Part shown: piece by piece, positions 8,494 through 16,213 of the stretch | Layout: each line of letters opens with the position of its first letter | Position numbering within the stretch: the first letter of the stretch is position 1 | Origin: Pseudarthrobacter sp. C4D7 | GTDB lineage: Bacteria > Actinomycetota > Actinomycetes > Actinomycetales > Micrococcaceae | Assembly (NCBI RefSeq): GCF_013359725.1 | Contig: NZ_JABFMW010000004.1 | Location: forward strand, 192,831 to 225,628 | Reading direction: 5' to 3' | Length of the DNA: 32,798 nt | The notes under the pieces: model-generated | Told to the model about the DNA's origin: nothing | Databases searched by the model: none | The model's input: only the letters and a program-made list of their open reading frames with translations | Program-made: the position numbers and the translations under genes

Positions 8494-8886
8494 TCAGGCC
8501 GCACTGCGGCCTTCTTCATCAGTCCGAGCAACCAGATACCTGTCCGGATTGTTCAGCACAACAATTGTGGGGGTCTGGCCTGGCGGCCATTCCCGGCCGC
8601 CGGCGGGGACGTGGTCCACTCCGCCGGCGTTCCATGGGTGGCAGTGGCCCAACCGCCGGGCGGCGAGCCAGGTTCCCTTGACGGCACCGTGGACGGTGAC
8701 CGCTTCAAGGGCATAGGCCGAGCAGGAAGGAAAAAAACGGCAGACGGGACCGTACAAGGGAGAAACCACCTTGCGGTAGGCCATCAGCAGCAGAATGAGG
8801 ATGTTGCGGGGCAGGTTCCACAGGAACGTCCCGACGGCGGCAATCACGGTGCGGGAGCGGGCGACGACGGCGGTGGCGTTAGGCAC
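8494..8886 (-). CDS. yidD: Membrane protein insertion efficiency factor YidD
   Basis: YidD is a small membrane-associated protein that helps YidC-dependent insertion. The family core is clear: NILILLLMAYRKVVSPLYGPVCRFFPSCSAYALEAV, with the conserved FFPSCSxYA and paired cysteines, then RLGHCHPWNAGGVDHVP. At 130 residues it has a longer tail than the E. coli protein. Its start overlaps the end of rnpA by 8 bp, and yidC follows 15 bp later, giving one transcription unit. Confidence 0.95.
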   Translation of the reverse strand: MPNATAVVARSRTVIAAVGTFLWNLPRNILILLLMAYRKVVSPLYGPVCRFFPSCSAYALEAVTVHGAVKGTWLAARRLGHCHPWNAGGVDHVPAGGREWPPGQTPTIVVLNNPDRYLVARTDEEGRSAA

Positions 8887-9286
8887 GCGGTGTCCCCTCC
8901 TGTGTTGTACCGGCTGAACCCTTGGCGGCCCTCGGCGGACGGGCGGCCAGCCGGTTCAGCGTAGATTCCAATGCAGCGTTGTAGTCCGACAGCAGCTGGT
9001 CCCAGCTGGCTGAGGCGGACGCAGGAAGCGCCCGCACCACGATAGCGAGTCCAGTACCGTGCTCGCGCAACGATGCAGCACCCGCTTCTCTCAGTCTCCT
9101 CTTAACGAGGTTCCTGACCACTGCGTTCCCTACACTTTTGGAAACGATGAACCCGATCCGGCTGGGTTCCCCGGCAGCAATGGCTGCCGCATATAACACT
9201 ACGTTCCGGCGTCCATTGCGGACACCGGAACGTACGGTTGTTGAAAAATCAGTTGAGGTCCTCAAGCGGTTGCGGGCGGCCAGCAC
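8879..9286 (-). CDS. rnpA: Ribonuclease P protein component
   Basis: RnpA binds the catalytic RNA of RNase P and helps cut the 5' leader from tRNA precursors. The RNR signature is visible as SVGNAVVRNLVKRRLREA, preceded by RIGFIVSK; N-terminal residues RLRTSTDFS are typical. The length is 135 residues with a short basic C-terminal tail. The start is GTG at 9286 with only a weak AAGG upstream. It follows rpmH by 40 bp, the near-universal rpmH-rnpA pairing. Confidence 0.96.
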   Translation of the reverse strand: MLAARNRLRTSTDFSTTVRSGVRNGRRNVVLYAAAIAAGEPSRIGFIVSKSVGNAVVRNLVKRRLREAGAASLREHGTGLAIVVRALPASASASWDQLLSDYNAALESTLNRLAARPPRAAKGSAGTTQEGTPRA

Positions 9287-9326
9287 CTTAAACTCGCAAA
9301 GGGATGTCTACCGATAAGCCAGTAGT

Positions 9327-9464
9327 TTAGGCCGACAGTTCGGTGCGGCCCTTGCCACGACGGGCTGCCAGGATGGCACGGCCGGCACGGGTACGCATAC
9401 GAAGGCGGAAGCCGTGCTTCTTGGCTCGACGGCGGTTATTCGGCTGAAAAGTCCGCTTGCTCAC
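9327..9464 (-). CDS. rpmH: 50S ribosomal protein L34
   Basis: The 45-residue protein begins [20 protein letters not shown] and continues with [19 protein letters not shown], the full L34 pattern; it is very basic and lies in the large ribosomal subunit. The start is GTG at 9464 with GGAG 8 bases upstream. It is transcribed away from dnaA and heads the rpmH-rnpA-yidD-yidC-jag-rsmG group. Confidence 0.97.
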   Translation of the reverse strand: MSKRTFQPNNRRRAKKHGFRLRMRTRAGRAILAARRGKGRTELSA

Positions 9465-9936
9465 GTTAGTTACTCCAGTGGATCAAAGGTGCGCCCACCC
9501 GATCAGTAATTGGGGAAGAACTGGCCGACGCTAAGTTTTGTATATGCACGCTTCCCCCGGCTGCACCAATGCGCACTGCGCCTGGATGTTCAGATGGGGC
9601 CAAAAAGCGGACACAAAGGACTTCACAACGTTAGGGCAATCTGCAAGCCCGAGTCAAACCGGGACGCGCCGCCGGGGATGTCCCCAGCTGTTCCTAACTA
9701 TCCCCAACACCCTGTGGATGAAGTGGCTCACAAGGGCAGTTCCGGAACCACAACCGTGTAATTATCCACAGCCGGATAGCCAGCTATCTTCTAGGCTTTT
9801 CATCCCCTAGAGTGGCTCAGTAGCCGATTATCCACGGTCTGTGTATAACCCTGTGGATTAAGTTGGGCCAGCACCCTGGTTCCGGACGAGGGGCTGCACG
9901 CAATGCAGGCATAGCAAGTTTTGAGGGAACCGATTG
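9465..9936. other. rpmH-dnaA intergenic region with DnaA boxes
   Basis: This 472-bp divergent gap must hold the rpmH and dnaA promoters. DnaA boxes: exact TTATCCACA at 9762-9770; TTATCCACG at 9828-9836; minus-strand boxes at 9713-9721 (TCATCCACA), 9840-9848 (TTATACACA) and 9852-9860 (TAATCCACA). The last three of these lie within 110 bp of the dnaA start, so they could serve both DnaA autoregulation and origin binding. I see no gene here. Confidence 0.8.
9539..9569 (-). promoter_or_regulatory. Candidate rpmH promoter
   Basis: On the minus strand TTGGTG (9569-9564) and TATACA (9544-9539) are separated by 19 bases and lie 75 bp before the rpmH start. The spacing is longer than ideal, so this is a tentative call. 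Confidence 0.3.
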
Positions 9937-11358
9937 ATGACAGTAGACGAAGCCAACCACGCCAATACTGTCGGAAGTTCCTGGCGCCGGGTTGTCAGCC
10001 TGCTGGAGCAGGACCACCGCGTAACACCTCGCCAGCGTGGCTTTGTCATCCTTGCCCAGGCGCAGGGCCTTATCGGTTCCACACTCCTGGTGGCCGTCCC
10101 CAACGAACTCACCCGCGAGGTACTCCAGACCCAGGTCAAGGAAGCCCTGGATGACGCACTGCATAACGTCTTTTCCGAAGACATCCGGTGCGCCATCGAC
10201 GTGGACACCGATCTGGTCCCCATCCACGAGGAACCCGAAGCCGTCGTCGAACCGGCTTTCGCGCCGGACCAGGTTGTTGAGCAAAAGCCGCAGCCCATGC
10301 TGCCCAGCACGTCGCATGAGTTCGGCCGGCTGAACCCCAAATACGTCTTCGACACCTTCGTGATTGGTTCCTCGAACCGTTTTGCCCATGCCGCCGCCGT
10401 CGCAGTGGCCGAAGCTCCCGCCAAGGCATACAACCCGCTCTTCATCTATGGCGACTCCGGACTGGGCAAGACCCACCTCCTGCACGCCATCGGCCACTAC
10501 GCCCGGCGCCTGTACAGCGGAATCCGCGTCCGCTACGTGAACTCGGAGGAGTTCACCAACGACTTCATCAACTCGATCCGCGATGACGAGGGTACGAGCT
10601 TCAAGACCACCTACCGCAATGTGGATGTTCTGCTGATCGATGACATCCAGTTCCTGGCTGGCAAGGACCGGACGCTCGAGGAGTTCTTCCACACCTTCAA
10701 TGCCCTGCACAACAACAACAAGCAGGTGGTCATCACCTCGGACCAGCCGCCCAAGCTGCTGGCGGGATTCGAGGACCGCATGAAGTCCCGCTTTGAGTGG
10801 GGCCTGCTGACGGACATCCAGCCGCCGGAACTTGAGACCCGGATCGCCATCCTCCGGAAGAAAGCGCTGAGCGAAGGCCTATCGGCGCCGGACGATGCCC
10901 TGGAATACATCGCATCCAAGATCTCCAGCAATATCCGCGAACTTGAGGGTGCACTGATCAGGGTGACTGCGTTCGCCAGCCTGAACCGACAGCCGGTGGA
11001 CGTTGCGCTGGCCGAAATGGTCCTGAAGGACCTCATCACCGATGACGGCGCCCAGGAGATTACCTCCGCCCAGATCCTCCAGCAGACGGCTGACTACTTC
11101 AAGCTCAGCATGGAAGAACTCTGCAGCAAGTCCCGGACCCGGACGCTGGTGACTGCACGCCAGATCGCCATGTACCTCTGCCGGGAGCTGACCGACATGT
11201 CGCTCCCCAAAATCGGCCAGGAACTTGGCGGCCGCGACCACACCACGGTCATCCACGCAGACCGGAAGATCCGCGAACTGATGGCTGAGCGTCGTGTGAT
11301 CTACAACCAGGTAACCGAGCTGACCAACCGCATCAAGCAGCAGCAGCGTGACTCCTGA
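9937..11358 (+). CDS. dnaA: Chromosomal replication initiator protein DnaA
   Basis: DnaA binds DnaA boxes at oriC, forms an ATP-dependent filament and melts the origin. The start is ATG at 9937 with GAGGGAA about 7 bases upstream; an in-frame TTG directly before it (9934) is possible. The protein has 473 residues: domain I (about 10-95), a short acidic/Pro-rich linker (95-128, much shorter than in Streptomyces), the AAA+ domain starting NPKYVFDTFVIGSSNRFAHAAA, Walker A GDSGLGKT (172-179), Walker B LLIDDI (about 232-237), and domain IV with the DnaA signature GGRDHTTVIHA (431-441) that contacts the box. It has boxes on both sides. Confidence 0.98.
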   Translation: MTVDEANHANTVGSSWRRVVSLLEQDHRVTPRQRGFVILAQAQGLIGSTLLVAVPNELTREVLQTQVKEALDDALHNVFSEDIRCAIDVDTDLVPIHEEPEAVVEPAFAPDQVVEQKPQPMLPSTSHEFGRLNPKYVFDTFVIGSSNRFAHAAAVAVAEAPAKAYNPLFIYGDSGLGKTHLLHAIGHYARRLYSGIRVRYVNSEEFTNDFINSIRDDEGTSFKTTYRNVDVLLIDDIQFLAGKDRTLEEFFHTFNALHNNNKQVVITSDQPPKLLAGFEDRMKSRFEWGLLTDIQPPELETRIAILRKKALSEGLSAPDDALEYIASKISSNIRELEGALIRVTAFASLNRQPVDVALAEMVLKDLITDDGAQEITSAQILQQTADYFKLSMEELCSKSRTRTLVTARQIAMYLCRELTDMSLPKIGQELGGRDHTTVIHADRKIRELMAERRVIYNQVTELTNRIKQQQRDS

Positions 11359-11895
11359 ATCCACACTGTGCCGGCCACTCCTTACCTTATTAACAGGGGC
11401 ATGTGGATAAGCCTGTGGATACTTAAGGGGACAAGCGCGGTTAATGGGCTTAAAACCCTTAAGCCGTCTGTGGATCGTTAAAAATGGCTGTTCGCGTTGT
11501 CCCCATTCACACCCTGTTTAAAACCCACTTAACGCACAGTCGGTGAACAGGGCTTAAGCGCGGAACGGCGCGGCAGGATGGGGTTATCCACAGTTTCCAC
11601 AGCAGTTATTAACACTACTAATCCCAAAAAATTGAAATCCCTCAAACAACAAGAACGATTCGCGCATCCGGCACAGGGGCCTGCCGGCCCCAGCCGGCCT
11701 GGTGGGGACTGCGGGGGATGGGTTAATCCCAGATCTTCCGGCTAAGCTGTCAGCAGCGCTCCCATCCCTGGGTTTTCGTGTGGTTTCCGTTTCCACGGAC
11801 CATGCACCAGCCGTGGTGCGCCCAACTTCTTCCGGAGTTTCCGCTGGAACTTCCGGGTTTTACTTGGCAACAGCAATGAAAGGCGGCACCCTTCC
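11359..11895. other. Probable chromosomal origin oriC (dnaA-dnaN gap)
   Basis: The 537-bp gap between dnaA and dnaN is the standard actinobacterial oriC site. It has exact DnaA boxes at 11402-11410 (minus) and 11584-11592 (plus), a one-mismatch box at 11414-11422 (minus), and a two-mismatch one at 11469-11477 (minus). An A-rich tract spans about 11620-11660. TTATTAACA occurs at 11387-11395 and 11606-11614. Repeated TTAA-rich stretches at 11440-11545 stand out against the GC-rich genes. The last 130 bp are GC-richer and should hold the dnaN promoter. Confidence 0.88.
11584..11660 (+). other. Candidate origin unwinding element
   Basis: An exact DnaA box (11584-11592) is followed after 21 bases by ACTACTAAT (11614-11622) and then by an A-rich stretch (11626-11660). 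A box, then short trinucleotide repeats, then AT-rich DNA is the order described for the basal unwinding system of Bacillus subtilis. The assignment here is by resemblance only. Confidence 0.45.
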
Positions 11896-13020
11896 GTGAA
11901 GTTCAGAGTCGATCGGGACGTCCTGGCAGAAGCCGTCACCTGGACAGCCCGGTCGTTGTCTCCGCGGCCGCCCGTGCCTGTCCTCTCCGGCCTGCTGTTG
12001 AAGGCAGAAGCTGGAACCGTCAGCCTGTCGAGCTTTGACTACGAAACGTCGGCCCGCCTCGAAATCACGGCCGACATCAGGGATGAAGGAACCATCCTGG
12101 TATCCGGCCGCCTTCTTGCCGACATCTGCCGGAGCCTTCCTTCCGCGCCTGTGGACGTGGAAACCGATGGCAACAAGGTCACCCTCACCTGCCGCCGAAG
12201 CAGCTTCCACCTCGCCACCATGCCGGAAGCCGAATATCCGCCACTGCCTTCCCTTCCGGCTATCAGCGGAACCGTTCCGGGCGACGCTTTTGCCCAGGCC
12301 GTTTCCCAGGTGATCATTGCGGCAAGCAAGGACGACACCCTCCCCATCCTCACCGGCGTGCGGATGGAGATCGAAGACGACCTGATTACCCTCCTGGCTA
12401 CGGACCGTTACCGGCTCGCCATGCGGGAAGTCCCTTGGAAACCGGTAACTCCCGGCATCTCCACCAGTGCCCTGGTCAAGGCCAAGACGCTCAACGAAGT
12501 AGCTAAAACCCTTGGAAACAGCGGCGACATCAACCTCGCCCTGTCAGACGATGACAGCCGGCTCATTGGTTTTGAAAGCGGCGGAAGGACCACCACGTCC
12601 CTGCTGGTGGATGGCGATTACCCCAAGATCAGGTCTCTCTTCCCCGAATCCACCCCCATCCACGCCACGGTCCAGACCCAGGAGCTGGTGGAAGCCGTCC
12701 GGCGTGTGTCACTCGTGGCTGAACGCAACACCCCTGTCCGGCTCGCCTTCACTTCCGGCCTGTTGAACCTCGACGCCGGCACTGGAGAGGACGCCCAGGC
12801 TTCAGAAGAACTGGAAGCCCAGCTGTCCGGTGAGGACATCACGGTCGCCTTCAATCCGCATTACCTGATCGAAGGGCTCAGCGTCATCGAGACGAAGTTT
12901 GTCCGGTTCTCGTTCACCACCGCTCCCAAGCCCGCCATGATCACGGCCCAGGCAGATGCAGACGGGGAAGACCAGGATGATTACCGCTACCTCGTGATGC
13001 CTGTCCGCCTTCCCAACTAG
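11896..13020 (+). CDS. dnaN: DNA polymerase III beta sliding clamp
   Basis: The ring-shaped dimer tethers DNA polymerase III to DNA and serves as a docking hub for other DNA enzymes. The 374 residues contain three successive clamp domains: MKFRVDRDVLAEAVTWTARSL at the start, a second domain opening near AQAVSQVIIAASKDDTLPILTGVRM, LLATDRYRLAMREV, and the C-terminal YLVMPVRLPN, matching the typical VMPM/VMPVRL end. The GTG start at 11896 gives the standard N-terminus. It lies directly after the oriC gap. Confidence 0.97.
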   Translation: MKFRVDRDVLAEAVTWTARSLSPRPPVPVLSGLLLKAEAGTVSLSSFDYETSARLEITADIRDEGTILVSGRLLADICRSLPSAPVDVETDGNKVTLTCRRSSFHLATMPEAEYPPLPSLPAISGTVPGDAFAQAVSQVIIAASKDDTLPILTGVRMEIEDDLITLLATDRYRLAMREVPWKPVTPGISTSALVKAKTLNEVAKTLGNSGDINLALSDDDSRLIGFESGGRTTTSLLVDGDYPKIRSLFPESTPIHATVQTQELVEAVRRVSLVAERNTPVRLAFTSGLLNLDAGTGEDAQASEELEAQLSGEDITVAFNPHYLIEGLSVIETKFVRFSFTTAPKPAMITAQADADGEDQDDYRYLVMPVRLPN

Positions 13021-13021
13021 T

Positions 13022-13074
13022 CCCCATTGGCTCCCAGCCTTCGCAAGCTCAGGCCGGGGCCCTCGCCAATGGGG
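13022..13074 (+). terminator. Candidate terminator after dnaN
   Basis: The arms CCCCATTGGC (13022-13031) and GCCAATGGGG (13065-13074) are perfectly complementary over 10 bp, beginning one base after the dnaN stop codon. The 33-base loop is GC-rich and can fold further. No T-run follows. Confidence 0.5.
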
Positions 13075-13155
13075 GTCCAGCCGGGCGGCGTGGGCCCACC
13101 AATCGCCACCCGCCGCCAACCCCGTTCCACCCACTAGCGCAGAAAAGAGATCCCC

Positions 13156-14040
13156 ATGCATATTGGACTGATCGGCCTCGGCAAGATGGGGTTCAACATG
13201 CGTGAGCGCCTGCGTCGTGGAGGCGTGGACGTCACCGGCTACGACCGAAACCCGGACGTCACCGATGCAGCCAGTGTTGAGGAATTGATCGCAGCAGTGC
13301 CGGCGCCCAGGATCATCTGGGTCATGGTCCCTTCCGGGGCCATCACCGACGCCGTCATCACAGAACTCAGCGAAAAACTGGAACCCGGCGACCTGGTCAT
13401 CGACGGCGGCAACTCCCGCTTCACCGAAGACCAGAAACATGCCGCACTCCTTGCCGCCAAGGGGATCCAGTTCGCTGACTGCGGTGTTTCCGGCGGGGTT
13501 TGGGGCCTGCAGAACGGATACGGCCTGATGGCCGGTGGCGAGGCTGCGGACATCGAACGCGCACTGCCTGTCTTCGACGCCCTGCGTCCGGAGGGTGACC
13601 GGGCTGACAGCTTTGTCCACGTGGGGGCAGTAGGGGCCGGCCACTACGCCAAAATGGTCCACAACGGGATCGAATACGGCCTGATGCAGGCCTACGCCGA
13701 AGGCTATGAACTGCTCGCGGCGAAGGACATCGTTACTGACCTTCCGGGGACGTTCCGGGCATGGCAAAAGGGAACGGTGGTCCGGTCCTGGCTTCTGGAC
13801 CTCATGGTCAAGGCGCTGGACGAAGATCCCGGCCTGGCTTCCATTGACGACTACGTGGAGGATTCCGGCGAGGGGCGCTGGACCGTAGAAGAGGCCATCG
13901 CCAACGCTGTGCCGGCCCCGGCCATCACAGCTGCGCTGTTCGCCCGGTTCGCATCCCGGGAAGACACGTCACCGGCCATGAAGATGGTGTCCGCGCTGCG
14001 GCACCAGTTCGGCGGCCACGCGACCCGCCCCGCCAAGTAG
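13156..14040 (+). CDS. gnd: 6-phosphogluconate dehydrogenase (decarboxylating), short form
   Basis: This enzyme converts 6-phosphogluconate to ribulose 5-phosphate and CO2 in the oxidative pentose phosphate pathway, with NAD(P)+. The 294 residues match the short GndA/YqeC-like class rather than the roughly 470-residue E. coli type. Visible are the Rossmann motif GLIGLGKMGFNM (4-15), the substrate loop VIDGGNSRFTED, the GVSGGVWGLQNGYGLMAGG segment and the catalytic-lysine motif VGAGHYAKMVHNGIEYG. The ribosome binding site AAAGAGA precedes the ATG. Its position between dnaN and recF is shared by many actinobacteria and has no known replication role. Confidence 0.95.
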   Translation: MHIGLIGLGKMGFNMRERLRRGGVDVTGYDRNPDVTDAASVEELIAAVPAPRIIWVMVPSGAITDAVITELSEKLEPGDLVIDGGNSRFTEDQKHAALLAAKGIQFADCGVSGGVWGLQNGYGLMAGGEAADIERALPVFDALRPEGDRADSFVHVGAVGAGHYAKMVHNGIEYGLMQAYAEGYELLAAKDIVTDLPGTFRAWQKGTVVRSWLLDLMVKALDEDPGLASIDDYVEDSGEGRWTVEEAIANAVPAPAITAALFARFASREDTSPAMKMVSALRHQFGGHATRPAK

Positions 14041-14049
14041 CATCCCACC

Positions 14050-14067
14050 GGGAACCACCAGGTTCCC
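14050..14067. other. Small hairpin between gnd and recF
   Basis: GGGAACC (14050-14056), loop ACCA and GGTTCCC (14061-14067) form a perfect 7-bp stem, 9 bp after the gnd stop and 18 bp before the recF start. With no T-run it is a weak terminator at best; it may shape the recF leader, which has no clear ribosome binding site. Confidence 0.4.
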
Positions 14068-14085
14068 AGAATTGCCGAAACCCGC

Positions 14086-15288
14086 GTGTATCTGGAACAC
14101 CTTTCACTGACCGACTTCCGCAGTTATGCCCAGGTGGACCTCGCCCTTGGCCCGGGCGTCACTGTCCTGGTGGGCTACAACGGCATCGGCAAAACCAACC
14201 TGATGGAAGCCATCGGGTACTTGGCCACGCTCAGTTCCCATCGGGTCAGCTCCGATGCGCCCCTGCTGAGGTTCGGAACGGAACGCGCCCTGGTGCGTGC
14301 ACGGCTGGTCCGAGGTACCCAGACCACTGTCCTTGAGCTGGAAATCAATGCCGGGCGTGCGAACCGCGGCCGCATCAACCGCAGCAATCCGGTACGTGCC
14401 CGGGACATACTGGGCATTTGCCAGACCGTGCTGTTTGCCCCGGAGGACCTGGCACTGGTCAAGGGCGATCCATCGAACCGGCGCCGGTTCCTGGACGACC
14501 TGCTGGCGAGCCTTGTCCCGCATCATGCCGCCACGCGCAGCGACTATGACCGCGTCCTCAGGCAGCGCAACGCGCTCCTCAAATCGGCGCGTGCCGGGAA
14601 ATTCACCTCAGCACATGAATCCACCCTTGATGTCTGGGACCAGCACATGGCCCGCGCTGGAGCGGAGTTACTGCACGCGCGCCTGGACCTGGTGGAACAG
14701 CTGCGTCCCCACCTTGCACGCGCCTACGCCCAACTCACGGACGGGTCCAAGCCGGCGGACGCCACGTACCGGTCAACGCTGCAGAACCAGATGGACGACG
14801 ACGGCGTCCCGGCGCCAGGTGCGCCGCGCACCACGCCGGCAGGTTCTCCAGAGGGCCAGGACGATCTCCGCCTGCTTTCCGTTGACCAACTCACGGAATG
14901 CTACGTGCAGGCATTCGCTGAATCCCGCAAAAAAGAACTGGAACGGGGCATATCCCTGGTGGGCCCGCACCGCGACGACCTGGAACTTACGCTGGGCCAG
15001 GCCCCGGCCAAGGGGTATGCCTCTCATGGGGAAACCTGGTCCATGTGCCTGTCCCTGCGCCTGGCCTCTTACTACGTGATGCTTGACGACGCCAGGACCG
15101 GTGGCTCCGCGCCCATCCTCATCCTCGACGACGTCTTTGCCGAACTGGACGTCCAACGGCGGCGTAAACTGGCGGCAATAGTCTCCGGCGCGGAACAGGT
15201 CCTGGTGACCGCCGCCGTCGACGCCGATATCCCGGAAGAACTCTCCGGACGGCGGGTGAAGGTCATCCCGGGAGGTATCGATGAGTAG
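14086..15288 (+). CDS. recF: DNA replication and repair protein RecF
   Basis: RecF is an SMC-like ATPase that helps load RecA at gapped DNA with RecO and RecR. The 400 residues begin MYLEHLSLTDFRSYAQVDL, the typical RecF opening, with Walker A GYNGIGKTN near residues 28-36, then the signature ISLVGPHRDDLELTL, and Walker B/D-loop ILILDDVFAELDVQRRRKL near the C-terminus. The GTG start at 14086 has no strong ribosome binding site. The stop overlaps the start of the next gene by 8 bp. Confidence 0.97.
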   Translation: MYLEHLSLTDFRSYAQVDLALGPGVTVLVGYNGIGKTNLMEAIGYLATLSSHRVSSDAPLLRFGTERALVRARLVRGTQTTVLELEINAGRANRGRINRSNPVRARDILGICQTVLFAPEDLALVKGDPSNRRRFLDDLLASLVPHHAATRSDYDRVLRQRNALLKSARAGKFTSAHESTLDVWDQHMARAGAELLHARLDLVEQLRPHLARAYAQLTDGSKPADATYRSTLQNQMDDDGVPAPGAPRTTPAGSPEGQDDLRLLSVDQLTECYVQAFAESRKKELERGISLVGPHRDDLELTLGQAPAKGYASHGETWSMCLSLRLASYYVMLDDARTGGSAPILILDDVFAELDVQRRRKLAAIVSGAEQVLVTAAVDADIPEELSGRRVKVIPGGIDE

Positions 15289-15835
15289 TGACCAGGGTGG
15301 CGGGCTCCAGCCCGGCCGCGAGCCTGACGACATCGACGCTCCGCAGGCCGCGTTGAACCGCATGCGTGAAGCTGCGGCTGCAAGGGGCGAAGTCCGCCGC
15401 AAAGTGGCCCGGCCCGGTGCGCAAAAAGCCAAAGGCAGCATCCGTGACACCCGCGGCTTCAGCCAGTTCCATGCCACCGGCCGGGACCCGCTGGGCCTGG
15501 GGAAGGTTGTCGGACGCCTGGTGGCGGAGCGGGGCTGGACTTCGCCGGTGGCAGTCGGCTCTGTGATGGCGGAGTGGGCCACGTTGGTGGGGCCGGAAAT
15601 TTCTGCCCACTGCACGCCGGAGAGCTTTGCGGCCACCACCCTTCACGTGCGGTGCGATTCCACTGCCTGGGCTACCCAGCTCCGGCTGTTGAGCAGCAGC
15701 CTGCTCGAAAAATTCCGCCGGGAACTGGGTGACGGCGTGGTCACCAGCATCCAGGTCCTGGGGCCTTCGGCACCCAGTTGGCGCAAGGGCGGACGCAGTG
15801 TCAATGGCCGCGGTCCGCGGGATACTTACGGATAG
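15281..15835 (+). CDS. dciA: DUF721/DciA-family protein, presumed helicase loader
   Basis: DciA (DUF721) supports loading of the replicative helicase DnaB in bacteria lacking DnaC or DnaI. The 184-residue protein has a disordered, basic N-terminal part (1-60, including RGEVRRKVARPGAQKAKG) and a DUF721 domain from about 63 to 165: LGKVVGRLVAERGWTSPVAVGSVMAEWATLVGPEISAHC, then TLHVRCDSTAWATQLRLLSSSLLEKF. Its start lies 8 bp inside the end of recF, so the two are probably translationally coupled. Actinobacterial members often place the DUF721 domain after a long tail, as here. The family assignment is firm; the precise role is inferred. Confidence 0.9.
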   Translation: MSSDQGGGLQPGREPDDIDAPQAALNRMREAAAARGEVRRKVARPGAQKAKGSIRDTRGFSQFHATGRDPLGLGKVVGRLVAERGWTSPVAVGSVMAEWATLVGPEISAHCTPESFAATTLHVRCDSTAWATQLRLLSSSLLEKFRRELGDGVVTSIQVLGPSAPSWRKGGRSVNGRGPRDTYG

Positions 15836-16213
15836 CCGCCGCACCTGCTCTTGAAACTGCGCGCCAGGGCGTGTAGGGCGCTGTAAGTGCCGCAGCCTGT
15901 ATAGGCACCCGGAGGGCCCACCGCTGGGCCGCCCTAGGTGCGGCCAAGAGCCTCGCACGGCCATATTGATCGGTCCTGAAGGCCCTGGAATGCGGGGATA
16001 TGGCCCGGTTCACGGTAGAATTGACGCAGATAACTGGGCGCGGATGAAACGTTGACTTCAGTCCGTTCTGTGCGCGCGCTTCGCGCGCGGGGCGCGGACC
16101 TCCAACCGTCAGCAGGTCACCGGCGCGCCATAAGTTTGTGCCTGTTGGCGGGTGGCTCTTCCTGGAAGATGCACCGGCCGGCCATCATCGAGAACAGAGG
16201 AGTCGCAGCGCCT
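15836..16213. other. Leader region upstream of gyrB
   Basis: This 378-bp gap holds a nested inverted repeat at 15905-15941 and a GC-rich hairpin at 16073-16089. TTGAC hexamers at 16021 and 16052 could be -35 elements, and TAGAAT at 16016-16021 a -10, but none pairs convincingly. The frame upstream of the gyrB start remains open to 16052; I read it as leader because family members start near 16214. Confidence 0.5.
15905..15941 (+). terminator. Candidate terminator after dciA
   Basis: GCACC (15905-15909) pairs with GGTGC (15937-15941), enclosing GGCCCA (15915-15920), loop CCGC and TGGGCC (15925-15930). It lies 70 bp past the dciA stop and lacks a T-run. Confidence 0.4.

Noticed and set aside
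16052..16213. N-terminal extension of GyrB from 16052
   Set aside because: The added 54 residues have no GyrB features, and the GC hairpin at 16073-16089 lies inside this stretch; known family N-termini fit 16214.
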